In this document: piece after piece, positions 33,517 through 40,898 of the stretch
Layout of the letters: each line of letters begins with the position of its first letter
Position numbering within the stretch: the first letter of the stretch is position 1
Assembly (NCBI GenBank): GCA_900551675.1
Contig: URXH01000004.1
Location: 1 to 45,803 of the forward strand
Source: an uncultured bacterium
Lineage (GTDB): Bacteria > Cyanobacteriota > Vampirovibrionia > Gastranaerophilales > Gastranaerophilaceae
Length of the DNA: 45,803 nt
Direction of reading: 5' to 3'
Notes under the pieces: model-generated
Database searches by the model: none
Told to the model about the DNA's origin: nothing
What the model saw: only the letters and a program-made list of their open reading frames with translations
Translations under genes and position numbers: made by a program

Positions 33517-33569
33517 CCTCATCCGAATTTATAAATTTCGCCTCAGCTCAAGTTGAAATTCGGGTGAGG
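33517..33569. repeat. Palindromic repeat element between hom and thrC
   Basis: CCTCATCCGAATTT (33517-33530) pairs with AAATTCGGGTGAGG (33556-33569), allowing one G-U. The right 16 bases recur in the element inside cca (40081-40096), and the internal CAGCTCA-GTTGAA recurs near 39307. Confidence 0.8.
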
Positions 33570-33637
33570 GTAAAATACAAATTGCCTTCTTTTATTTTTT
33601 ATATTAAAATTGATTTAATAAAGAAGGGGAAAATATA

Positions 33638-34690
33638 ATGTATTACAAGGGTTTAATAAACACATTCAAAGAATACTTGCCGGTAACGGAAAAAACTCCT
33701 GTTATCACACTTAATGAAGGCAACACACCGTTAATTAAGGCTGATAATCTTGCAAAAAAAATAGGTTTAGAGGCTGAAATTTATTTAAAGTTTGAAGGCT
33801 GCAACCCGACAGGGAGTTTTAAAGACCGCGGTATGACAATGGCAGTATCTAAGGCAAAAGAAGCAGGTTCAGACGCCATAATCTGTGCTTCAACAGGTAA
33901 TACATCGGCCTCTGCGGCTGCATACGGGGCGAAAGCAGGGATGAGAACGTTTGTACTGATTCCTGACGGCTACATAGCACTGGGTAAACTCTCGCAGGCA
34001 ATGATGTACGGAGCAGAAATTATTGCAATACAAGGGAATTTTGACGAAGCTCTTGAAATGGTTCGAAAAATTTCCGATAACTACCCGATTACCCTTGTAA
34101 ATTCAGTAAATCCTTATAGAATTGAGGGGCAGAAAACAGGAGCATTTGAAATTTGCAATGCATTGGGGCAGGCACCTGACTATCACTTTATACCTGTAGG
34201 AAATGCAGGCAACATTACAGCATACTGGAAAGGTTACAAACAATGGTATGAAGCAGGAAAAATTTCTTCTTTACCTAAAATGATGGGATTTGAAGCAGAA
34301 GGAGCCGCCGCAATTGTTAAAGGAGAAAGAATTATGCATCCTGAAACTCTTGCTACGGCAATCCGTATAGGAAATCCCGCAAGCTGGAAATTTGCAGAGG
34401 CCGCAAGAGATGAAAGCAACGGCATGATAAATTTTGTAACCGATGAAGAAATAGTAAAAGCTTACAAAATGATAGCATCAACGGAAGGCATACTTGCTGA
34501 ACCCGCAAGCGCCGCATCAGTCGCAGGCCTGATAAAAGTTAAAGATAAAATTAAAGAAGGAACAAAAATCGTTTGCATACTAACCGGCAACGGCTTAAAA
34601 GATCCCGATAATGCAATAAAATATTCAAATTCCGACGTCAAAAAGACACCTGTCGATATGAGTGAAATTTTAAAAGCAATGAAAATATAA
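33638..34690 (+). CDS. thrC: Threonine synthase
   Basis: The 350-residue PLP enzyme is of the short thrC class. NPTGSFKDRG carries the PLP lysine (Lys62), and STGNTSASAAAYGAKAG and IPVGNAGNITAYWKG are phosphate- and PLP-binding loops. ILTGNGLKDP lies near the end. It converts O-phosphohomoserine to threonine. GAAGGGG lies before the ATG. Together with hom upstream it forms the threonine branch; homoserine kinase is not in the window. Confidence 0.96.
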   Translation: MYYKGLINTFKEYLPVTEKTPVITLNEGNTPLIKADNLAKKIGLEAEIYLKFEGCNPTGSFKDRGMTMAVSKAKEAGSDAIICASTGNTSASAAAYGAKAGMRTFVLIPDGYIALGKLSQAMMYGAEIIAIQGNFDEALEMVRKISDNYPITLVNSVNPYRIEGQKTGAFEICNALGQAPDYHFIPVGNAGNITAYWKGYKQWYEAGKISSLPKMMGFEAEGAAAIVKGERIMHPETLATAIRIGNPASWKFAEAARDESNGMINFVTDEEIVKAYKMIASTEGILAEPASAASVAGLIKVKDKIKEGTKIVCILTGNGLKDPDNAIKYSNSDVKKTPVDMSEILKAMKI

Positions 34691-34692
34691 AT

Positions 34693-35229
34693 TTATTTTC
34701 CCCTTAAATCTTCTGTTATAATGCCGCCCGAACCGCGGTCAATTTCACGTTTTAGAGGTTTATCATTTTCGTCATACCATGTTTTTACGGTACCGCGTTC
34801 AACAATCTTCTCAATCCTTTTTCCGTTTTCGTCATACTGCATATAGGTTGTAATATTACCGGGGAATGAAGTTATTATTTCGGATTTTTTCGCTCCGTTG
34901 TCGTAATAGTCATAATCATACTCGTCTTTTGTTGCGAGGACATTATGTTCATCGTAAACAGAATCATTTTTATAAATTATCTTTCCGAATTCATCGTAAT
35001 GATGGCAAACCTCAAAATTTCTGTCTCTTGCATAATCCATGATAAGACGGTTTTGTTTATTGTAGCTTCTGAAAATTAAAGCACCGTCAGGACATTTTTC
35101 ATAAACAGACAGTCCAAACTCCGTCTGCTGCTCTATAACCTGAGTTCCGTCAGGCTTTATATACGATGGCGCCATCGGATCTTTATTTTCTTTTTTTTCA
35201 AACGGGTTTACAAAAAAACTTTTAGCCAT
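34693..35229 (-). CDS. YD-repeat-like protein (YwqK/RHS-type short repeats)
   Basis: The start at ATG 35229 (178 residues) is chosen because TATAAT ends 7 bases upstream. The protein has several short beta-hairpin repeats of the YD type: YDEFGKIIYKN, YDEHNVLATKD, YDENGKRIEKI, YDENDKPLKRE. There is no signal peptide, and the N-terminus is polar. Such repeats occur in RHS proteins and in YwqK-type antitoxin components, but the length and lack of a partner do not allow a functional call. It is divergent from the TPR gene at 35309. Confidence 0.78.
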   Translation of the reverse strand: MAKSFFVNPFEKKENKDPMAPSYIKPDGTQVIEQQTEFGLSVYEKCPDGALIFRSYNKQNRLIMDYARDRNFEVCHHYDEFGKIIYKNDSVYDEHNVLATKDEYDYDYYDNGAKKSEIITSFPGNITTYMQYDENGKRIEKIVERGTVKTWYDENDKPLKREIDRGSGGIITEDLRGK

Positions 35230-35308
35230 AATATTCATTATAACGTAAAAAATTCTTATAACTTTAACATAATCCTCTATTTGGATTAAATTATGTTATA
35301 ATCTAATT
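35230..35308. promoter_or_regulatory. Divergent pair of leaderless promoters
   Basis: Within 79 bases the minus strand has TATAAT (35237-35242) ending 7 bases before ATG 35229. The plus strand has TGT-TATAAT (35297-35302) ending 6 bases before ATG 35309. Neither gene has room for a ribosome site, so both transcripts are predicted to begin at the ATG. Confidence 0.65.
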
Positions 35309-36193
35309 ATGAAAAAATTTGTTTTGCTGTGTTTAATATTTCCCTGTCTGGCAGTCGGTGCAAATGAGATGACAGAAGATTATTTTGATATAGCTTCAAG
35401 TTATGCGGTTTTCGGACAATACAAAGAAGCAATGACGTATATCGATAAAATTCTTCAGATTGAACCTCAAAACAGTAAAATACAGGATGTAAAAGCTGTA
35501 CTTACACGTATTACAAACCCTGCTACAAAATCATACCTGACAACAACAGACAAAAATATAAAAGAAGCACAGAATTTCAAAAAACAGGGGAACAGTTCTA
35601 AACAAATCGATACTCTAGCAAACGCACAAAATGATTTTTGGTCTTTGTATTCACTTGCGGAATTTTACCGCGATACAGGAGATTTTCAAAATGCAATATT
35701 TTATTACCAGAAAGCATCTGCCCTAAAGCCTGCTTATTCACAAAGCTATCTGGGGCTTGCAATTGCATACAAAGAAATTAGAGATTACACAAAATCTCTT
35801 GATGCTATTAACAAATACCTCACATACAATAAAGAATCAGACATTGCCTTCGCTGTGCGGGCCGAGACAAATTTACATCTAAACAATATTACGGAAGCGG
35901 AAAAAGACATTAAACAGGCTCTGGAAATTGAAGAAAATATTTCTTATTTGCTCATAGAAGCCAAAATCCTTTATGCAAAAGGTGATTATGAAGAAGCAAG
36001 AGAAAAATTCCAGCTTCTTTCAAAAAATATTCAAACCTCAGAGGTTTACAAATATCTGGGTTTATGCGATTATTCATTGAACAGCCTCTCCTCTGCTCTG
36101 CTTAATATTGATAAAGCAATCATACTCTCTAATGAGGACAAAGAGCTTAATGACAAATATAATGAAATAAAGTCAATGCTGGATAAACAATGA
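35309..36193 (+). CDS. Exported TPR-repeat protein
   Basis: The 294 residues begin with a signal peptide (MKKFVLLCLIFPCLAVGA) and then contain about six TPR units (for example GQYKEAMTYIDKILQIEPQN and GDFQNAIFYYQKASALKPAY). This makes a periplasmic or envelope-facing scaffold. The stop overlaps the start of the metallophosphoesterase gene (ATGA), implying coupled translation. It is probably leaderless. Its partners are likely the products of the following genes. Confidence 0.88.
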   Translation: MKKFVLLCLIFPCLAVGANEMTEDYFDIASSYAVFGQYKEAMTYIDKILQIEPQNSKIQDVKAVLTRITNPATKSYLTTTDKNIKEAQNFKKQGNSSKQIDTLANAQNDFWSLYSLAEFYRDTGDFQNAIFYYQKASALKPAYSQSYLGLAIAYKEIRDYTKSLDAINKYLTYNKESDIAFAVRAETNLHLNNITEAEKDIKQALEIEENISYLLIEAKILYAKGDYEEAREKFQLLSKNIQTSEVYKYLGLCDYSLNSLSSALLNIDKAIILSNEDKELNDKYNEIKSMLDKQ

Positions 36194-37191
36194 AAAAAAC
36201 TGTAAAAAAACATCATAAACAAACCAAACATACTAAAAAGGAAACAATTATGACAAGAATAAAAAACTGGACAATATCCATACTTCTTGCGGGAGCAATG
36301 CTTTTCGGCCTTCAGTGCTACAGCGGAACCTCAAGTCTGAAATTTGCCCAGCTGAGCGATGTTCATTATTATACCGGACAAAATAATACAACTTATAAAA
36401 TGATAGCAGAATCTCCGGAACTTCTTGATGACGCTATAGAACAAATCAATTCAACACCTGATGTTTCATTTGTAATGTTCACCGGAGATTTGATAGACAA
36501 ACCTTTTGAAAAAGAATTAAGTGCGTTTTTACCGCATACACAAAAATTAAATGCTCCGTGGTATTTTGCTTTCGGCAACCACGATACAATGGTAGGAGGG
36601 TATTTAACTCCTAAAGTTTACATGAATCTTGTAAACAACTACAATAAAAATTACAAATTCGAAAAATCATACTATTCTTTTGTCCCGCAAAAAGGCTACA
36701 AAGTAATTGTTTTAGACTCGATAATAAGAGAAAAGCTTACGGCCAACGGCAGGATAGGAGATGAACAGCTCAAATGGCTTGATAATGAACTTGCAAATTC
36801 TAAAAATGATACTGTTTTAATTTTTATGCATATTCCGGTAATTGAACCTTACAACAGTCCTAATCACAGACTTTTAGATGCTGATAAGGTTGAGACAATT
36901 CTCGGGAAATACAAAAATCCGATAGGAGTTTTTCAGGGACATTATCACGGAGCTAAAATTACACAAAAAGGAAATATCCTATACGTAAGCTGTCCTGCTC
37001 TTGTATCCTACCCGAACGCTTTCAGAATGGTAACGGTTACAAATTACAGAAATAAGACTGTTTTTAATATTCAAAACAAAGAAACCAATCTTAAAAATAT
37101 TCAAAAACTCGCCAAAATACTTGTATTCGGCACAAGCATTTATACAGGAAAACCGGAAGATCAGAACGGAACTTTTATAATTAAAAAATGA
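36190..37191 (+). CDS. Membrane-anchored calcineurin-like metallophosphoesterase
   Basis: The 333-residue protein has a basic N-terminus, a membrane segment (about 28-44) and a complete metallophosphoesterase site: LSDVHY (Asp57, His59), FTGDLID, FGNHD, FMHIPV and FQGHYHGA. It binds two metal ions and cleaves a phosphoester outside the inner membrane. ATG 36250, with AAAAGGAAAC upstream, is a good alternative start that leaves 313 residues. ATG 36190 overlaps the upstream stop. The substrate is not deducible. Confidence 0.92.
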   Translation: MKKTVKKHHKQTKHTKKETIMTRIKNWTISILLAGAMLFGLQCYSGTSSLKFAQLSDVHYYTGQNNTTYKMIAESPELLDDAIEQINSTPDVSFVMFTGDLIDKPFEKELSAFLPHTQKLNAPWYFAFGNHDTMVGGYLTPKVYMNLVNNYNKNYKFEKSYYSFVPQKGYKVIVLDSIIREKLTANGRIGDEQLKWLDNELANSKNDTVLIFMHIPVIEPYNSPNHRLLDADKVETILGKYKNPIGVFQGHYHGAKITQKGNILYVSCPALVSYPNAFRMVTVTNYRNKTVFNIQNKETNLKNIQKLAKILVFGTSIYTGKPEDQNGTFIIKK

Positions 37192-37201
37192 GGATAAAAA
37201 A

Positions 37202-38128
37202 ATGGAAGAATTTAAAGTAAAATTCAGAGGTGTAAGAGGAAGTTATCCTATAGCAAATAAGGATTTTCTTGAATACGGAGGCAATACTTCATGCGTAGAA
37301 GTAAATGTCAACGGACATTTAATAATTCTTGATGCGGGTACGGGGCTAATAAATATAGGCAGCGAGCTTATGGAAAAATATATCGCCTCCGGAATTAATT
37401 CGGCTGAGAGAACACCTGTTAACGCAACAGTTCTGATTTCGCATATTCATCAAGATCATATACAGGGCTTTACATTCTTCCGTCCGCTTCATATTCCTTC
37501 CTCAATTATAAATGTTTACGGAAATGTAAACTATAATGAAAGTTTGTCGGATGAACTTGCGGAACTTTTATTCGGGAAATCTTTCCCGCTTGATTTGGGT
37601 GATATCGCAGGAAATTTAAACATAAAAGATTTGAACGAAACAGAAGGCATAATTCTGAGGCACGGCGAACCTCCGATTATTAAGCGTATCGAAAACGAAA
37701 ATGATGCACATGTTGAGGGAGATGATGTTTTAATTACCTGCTACCGCTCTTACGCACATCCGCAGGAAGGAGTTATAATATACAAAATCTCTTACAAAGA
37801 CAAAGTTCTTGTTTACGCAACAGATAAAGAAAGTTATCCTGGAGGAGATAAAAAACTTGCAAACTTTGCACGCGGCTGTAATCTTTTAATCCATGACGCC
37901 CAGTATACAATGGAAGATTATATGGATGCTTATGCTCCTAAACAGGGGTACGGACATTCAACATTTGATATGGCACTTGAAGCAAAACATCAGACACATG
38001 CAGAAAAAGTAGTATTCTTCCATTATGATCCTGCTTATGATGACAACAAATTAAATGCGATCAAAGAACACTACAAAAATGATGATATTATTTTTGCTTA
38101 CGAAGGCCTTGAAATTGACCTGATGTAA
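37202..38128 (+). CDS. Metallo-beta-lactamase-fold hydrolase
   Basis: The 308 residues hold an MBL domain with ILDAGTG (about 42-48), the metal motif HIHQDH (81-86), a later His (SYAHP), VYATDKE and LLIHDAQYT. The start FRGVRGSYP and the YGGNTSCVEV segment match the RNase Z-like/PqsE-like phosphodiesterase group common in cyanobacteria. It is cytosolic and probably a phosphodiesterase or nuclease. GAGGAT lies before the ATG, which is 10 bases after the preceding gene, so they form one operon. Confidence 0.9.
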   Translation: MEEFKVKFRGVRGSYPIANKDFLEYGGNTSCVEVNVNGHLIILDAGTGLINIGSELMEKYIASGINSAERTPVNATVLISHIHQDHIQGFTFFRPLHIPSSIINVYGNVNYNESLSDELAELLFGKSFPLDLGDIAGNLNIKDLNETEGIILRHGEPPIIKRIENENDAHVEGDDVLITCYRSYAHPQEGVIIYKISYKDKVLVYATDKESYPGGDKKLANFARGCNLLIHDAQYTMEDYMDAYAPKQGYGHSTFDMALEAKHQTHAEKVVFFHYDPAYDDNKLNAIKEHYKNDDIIFAYEGLEIDLM

Positions 38129-38149
38129 ATTTTAATTAAATTTATAAGT

Positions 38150-38710
38150 ATGAAAAAATATTTAATACTGTTTTTATTACTATTAAGCATAACAGCATCA
38201 GGCTACAGAAAACCTGACGTATACGTAATTGATGCGACAAAAAATGCTTATCTTCATAACAACATGGGGCTTCGCTATATGAATGAAAGGCTTTACTATG
38301 CCGCAATTCAGGAATTTAAAATAGCAATAAGCTTAAACCCGAACACACAGGCAACATCCGTATATTATAACAATATCGGAGATGCCTATATGGCAATAGG
38401 ATACGCTAATATGGCACGTCAGCCTTATGAAGATGCTATTAAACAATACAGCCTGAATTTTCAATACTATCAGGATTTAGCTAAATGTTACAAATCTCTC
38501 GGCCTTGTCAATTCTAAAATACAGGAATACAGTAAGGGAGAAAATGCTTTAAATAAAGTAATGCTCGGGCTTTTATACATAGAAAACGGCAATAAAAAAC
38601 GCGGAATAATAGTTCTTGATGAATTTGCAATGTCAGAGCCGGACCTTTTGATAACAACTGCTGTTAAAAAGTATATAAAAGATACCGTAAAACACGTAGA
38701 TGATTTATAA
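38150..38710 (+). CDS. Exported small TPR protein
   Basis: The 186-residue protein has a signal peptide (MKKYLILFLLLLSITASG) and about three TPR-like units (NNMGLRYMNERLYYAAIQEFKIAISLNPNT; YNNIGDAYMAIGYANMARQPYEDAI). It is the last of a four-gene run of TPR and phosphoesterase genes and may share their envelope role. No Shine-Dalgarno site is visible. Its 3' end overlaps the convergent small gene by 6 bases. Confidence 0.82.
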   Translation: MKKYLILFLLLLSITASGYRKPDVYVIDATKNAYLHNNMGLRYMNERLYYAAIQEFKIAISLNPNTQATSVYYNNIGDAYMAIGYANMARQPYEDAIKQYSLNFQYYQDLAKCYKSLGLVNSKIQEYSKGENALNKVMLGLLYIENGNKKRGIIVLDEFAMSEPDLLITTAVKKYIKDTVKHVDDL

Positions 38711-38899
38711 TTGCCTTTCAAATTCATCAAGTTCGTTATAAATTCTTTTATTTTCGGTACATATATAATTGAGAAACGGTAAGATTAAACCTATATGTCT
38801 GCAATCCTCATTAAATTCACAACAATCCCTTAAAATTTCCGTATAACTGTGCACAATACTAAATTCCATCATAATTTGCTGTAATCTTTCTTTTTCCAT
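38705..38899 (-). CDS. Small hypothetical protein with Cys/His pairs
   Basis: ATG 38899 is chosen because AAAGGAG lies 6 bases before it; the product has 64 residues. It is helical and acidic, with DCCEFNEDC followed by RHIG, so a metal site is conceivable. It is not recognised. The gene is divergent from the XRE gene at 38994, and a 20-bp inverted repeat lies just upstream of its ribosome site. Confidence 0.65.
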   Translation of the reverse strand: MEKERLQQIMMEFSIVHSYTEILRDCCEFNEDCRHIGLILPFLNYICTENKRIYNELDEFERQL

Positions 38900-38919
38900 A
38901 ATATCTCCTTTTATAATTT

Positions 38920-38939
38920 TTATCATTTATAGATGATAA
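38920..38939. promoter_or_regulatory. Candidate operator between divergent small genes
   Basis: TTATCAT (38920-38926) and ATGATAA (38933-38939) are perfect inverted half-sites around a 6-base spacer. They sit 21 bases before the 38899 start. The XRE protein encoded next door is the natural candidate ligand. Confidence 0.5.
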
Positions 38940-38993
38940 TATATTTGTTATAACACATAAAAAATAATTTGCAAATGATATATAATTTTTTTA

Positions 38994-39206
38994 ATGGAAA
39001 GAGATATTTTAATAAAGAATATAAGCGATAATATTCGAGTACAACGGACAAAACTTAGAATATCGCAAGACAAATTATCTGAATTAACTGGTATTAACCA
39101 GCAGCAAATCAGCTATATTGAGAACAGAAAAGTCTGTCCAAAATTAGAAACTGTTATAAAAATTGCAGAAGCATTAAAGGTAACTGTTAATGATTTAATT
39201 TATTAA
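38994..39206 (+). CDS. Small XRE-family regulator
   Basis: The 70 residues are one Cro/C1-type HTH domain: IRVQRTKLRISQDKLSELTGI, recognition helix NQQQISYIENRK, then LETVIKIAEALKVTVNDLI. TATAAT (38981-38986) ends 7 bases before the ATG with no Shine-Dalgarno site, suggesting a leaderless transcript. It probably regulates itself and the divergent gene. Confidence 0.9.
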   Translation: MERDILIKNISDNIRVQRTKLRISQDKLSELTGINQQQISYIENRKVCPKLETVIKIAEALKVTVNDLIY

Positions 39207-39425
39207 TAATCTGCACTTAATGAAACAGCGGCAGAGCGGATGCTGTTTGAGCGGTAAAAAGATCCCGAAATAAATTCGGAATGACGAATAGATAGCGAGT
39301 TCATCAGCTCAGGTTGAATTTAGTGCAGATTAAACAGTCAGCGTGTTTTTCTTTCTTTGGTTCCATTTCTTTCTTTTTGCATCGCAACAAAAAGAAAGAA
39401 ATGAACAAATATATTGATTATATTC
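39207..39425. repeat. Intergenic mosaic of repeat fragments
   Basis: This is the main part of a 320-base gene-free stretch. It contains CCCGAAATAAATTCGG (a short hairpin near 39264-39279) and CAGCTCAGGTTGAA (shared with the 33517 element). It also contains a perfect 16-bp inverted repeat (39364-39379 with 39388-39403, half-site CATTTCTTTCTTTTTG, 8-base loop). No open frame with a ribosome site is present. It looks like a landing area for small dispersed elements. Confidence 0.65.
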
Positions 39426-39433
39426 ATAATAAA

Positions 39434-39467
39434 AAGTAGCACCTATCCAAAAGGATAAGCGCCACTT
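39434..39467 (-). terminator. Terminator of the small RNA / cca transcript
   Basis: AAGTGGCGCTTATCC and GGATAGGTGCTACTT (minus strand) pair along all 15 positions in RNA through three G-U pairs around TTTT, then T-rich sequence. It would also stop read-through from cca. Confidence 0.8.
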
Positions 39468-39511
39468 CGATTTCTTAAACAGGTTACGGTAGTTAGTGCT
39501 ACCGCCCCGAT
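39434..39511 (-). ncRNA. Candidate small RNA with own promoter and terminator
   Basis: A near-consensus promoter (next entry) predicts a start near 39511. The RNA of about 78 bases has a 5' hairpin (CGGUAG-CACUAA-CUACCG, 39504-39487) and a single-stranded linker. A 15-bp 3' stem (39467-39453 with 39448-39434, loop UUUU, three G-U pairs) leads into U5. GUAGCAC in the 5' hairpin is also complementary to GUGCUAC in the 3' arm of the terminator, so an alternative fold exists. It matches no RNA family I know; it lacks the SRP RNA and 6S cores. It could also be an attenuator, but no minus-strand gene follows closely. Confidence 0.55.
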
Positions 39512-39517
39512 ATGTTT

Positions 39518-39546
39518 ATTATAACTTATATTTTCAAATTTTTCAA
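39518..39546 (-). promoter_or_regulatory. Promoter TTGAAA-17-TATAAT facing the small RNA
   Basis: On the minus strand TTGAAA (39546-39541) and TATAAT (39523-39518) are separated by exactly 17 bases. The -35 box lies in the last codons of cca, so the promoter is embedded in the upstream gene's end. Confidence 0.7.
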
Positions 39547-40728
39547 GTGGTCGATTTCTTCCTCTTTAGTCATATTAGGATTTTTAAGTTTTTGTTTCAA
39601 TATTTCATCAAAAATCTGCTGATATTTCGGAGACGGCTTTATTCCGAGTTTTTGCAGGTCATTTCCTGTTATTGAGATTTTTATTTTTCTCAAATCATCA
39701 AGGTAATGCCTTGCACCCTGCTCGTCTTTTAAAATTCCGTAAAGCAAAACTGTTTCAAGGCGCGCATTTTCAAACGCTTTATATAGTTCAAAATCGGTTT
39801 TCAAAACATTTTCGGGAACATCATCAAGAATTTTTTGTTCGATTTTTGTGAGAGGCAGACGGGACAAATCACCGAGAACACCGACAAAAACAAGCCAGAT
39901 ATTTTCAGGTTTGTAATTATTAATCAATTTTTCAATATTAACAGAAGGCAATTCAACTACATTTGGAGTTACCAGTTTATAAATTTTTTCATTAATAAAT
40001 TTTTCAAAGGCAAGCTGGTATCTGTACCCTCTCTCATTGTGAGAGGGCAGAATTTCGCCGTTATCCGAAGGTGAAAGGCTGAAATTCGGGTGAGGGTCAA
40101 AAGTTTCAATAAGTTCTTTTTTAACCCTTTTATAACTCATATCGTAATTAATATTATTAAGATAGTCTTGCTGTAGTTTTCTTGTATGTTCATCCAGTTC
40201 AAAACGGAAACGTACTGAGAATTTAAGCGCTCTTATAATTCTTGTCGGATCGTCAATAAAACTTTTGTCATGCAATACACGGAGTTTTTTATTTTTCAGA
40301 TCTTCAAGTCCGCCTGTATAATCAATAATTTCACCTGTTGTAACAGATTTTGCCATTGCATTTATTGTAAAATCGCGGCGCATAACATCTTCCCTTAAAG
40401 AACACCCTATTTTATCAACAACAGGGAGATGACCTTTACGCGGGTAGCTTTCCGAACGTGTTGACGCAAAATCAACAACTACCGCATCCTTCTCCCCAAT
40501 GCGGGAGAAGGTGCCCGAAGGGCGGATGAGGGGTGAAAGTTTCACCCTGACTGTTCCGAAATCATGATTTACCTGAACAACTTCGCCAAATTTTGAGCAA
40601 TATTCTATTGCGTTTCCCACACAGGTTATATCAATATCAAAAGATTCACGCCCGAGAAGTTCATCTCTGACGACACCGCCTATAAAAAACAGTTTGTTTG
40701 AATTATCCTTTATATTGATGATGTTCAT
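39526..40728 (-). CDS. cca: CCA-adding enzyme / tRNA nucleotidyltransferase with two repeat-encoded insertions
   Basis: ATG 40728 gives 400 residues. IGGVVRDELLGRESFDIDI holds the GG..RD and DxD catalytic motifs of class II nucleotidyltransferases. MRRDFTINAMA, DPTRIIRALKF and the following helices complete the head and neck. The enzyme adds or repairs the tRNA 3' CCA, needed here because tRNA-Arg does not encode it. Two stretches do not fit the family: PLIRPSGTFSRIGEK, between the FGTVRVKL and VVVDFASTR strands, and PHPNFSLSPSDNGEILPSHN, after KKELIETFD. Both are translated repeat elements, in frame. TAAAAT ends 7 bases before the ATG, suggesting a leaderless mRNA. Confidence 0.93.
   Translation of the reverse strand: MNIINIKDNSNKLFFIGGVVRDELLGRESFDIDITCVGNAIEYCSKFGEVVQVNHDFGTVRVKLSPLIRPSGTFSRIGEKDAVVVDFASTRSESYPRKGHLPVVDKIGCSLREDVMRRDFTINAMAKSVTTGEIIDYTGGLEDLKNKKLRVLHDKSFIDDPTRIIRALKFSVRFRFELDEHTRKLQQDYLNNINYDMSYKRVKKELIETFDPHPNFSLSPSDNGEILPSHNERGYRYQLAFEKFINEKIYKLVTPNVVELPSVNIEKLINNYKPENIWLVFVGVLGDLSRLPLTKIEQKILDDVPENVLKTDFELYKAFENARLETVLLYGILKDEQGARHYLDDLRKIKISITGNDLQKLGIKPSPKYQQIFDEILKQKLKNPNMTKEEEIDHLKNLKI
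40027..40096. repeat. Palindromic repeat inserted in cca (second insertion)
   Basis: A hairpin of CTCTCA-TTG-TGAGAG begins the element, and it ends in TGAAATTCGGGTGAGGG, shared with the hom-thrC intergenic element. It also shares AATTTCGCC. It is translated on the minus strand without a stop. Confidence 0.8.
40488..40539. repeat. Palindromic repeat inserted in cca (first insertion)
   Basis: CCTTCTCCC pairs with GGGAGAAGG (40488-40496 with 40503-40511), followed by GCCC-GAA-GGGC and GGATGAGGGG. This resembles widespread extragenic palindromes of the CCTCATCCGCCC...CTTCTCCC type seen in many bacteria. It adds about 17 codons. Confidence 0.8.
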
Positions 40729-40774
40729 GTAAAGCATTTTAGCGTAAAATGAATTTATTAACAAGTTAATAAAT

Positions 40775-40806
40775 GAGGGTAAGAGGGTAAGAAGATAAGA
40801 GGGTAA
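40775..40806 (+). repeat. 32-bp GARGRYAR octamer repeat
   Basis: Units GAGGGTAA, GAGGGTAA, GAAGATAA and GAGGGTAA lie between cca and the helicase gene. It faces an inverted copy 42 bases further on, so the two can fold into a long imperfect hairpin. Confidence 0.85.
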
Positions 40807-40848
40807 GATATTTAATAAATTATTTTGTGCGTCAGCACCTATACAAGC

Positions 40849-40880
40849 TTACCTTCCTATCATCCTACCTTCTAATCCTC
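40849..40880 (-). repeat. 32-bp octamer repeat, inverted copy
   Basis: On the minus strand the units are GAGGATTA, GAAGGTAG, GATGATAG and GAAGGTAA. It ends 18 bases before the helicase ATG and next to its ribosome site. Confidence 0.78.
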
Positions 40881-40898
40881 CTGTAATAAGGAGACAAT

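Noticed and set aside
39434..39511. Small SRP RNA or 6S RNA as identity of the candidate RNA
   Set aside because: The 5' GGGGCGGUAGC loosely recalls the start of some SRP RNAs, but the conserved GGAAGGAAGCA apical core is missing; the 6S open bubble is also absent.
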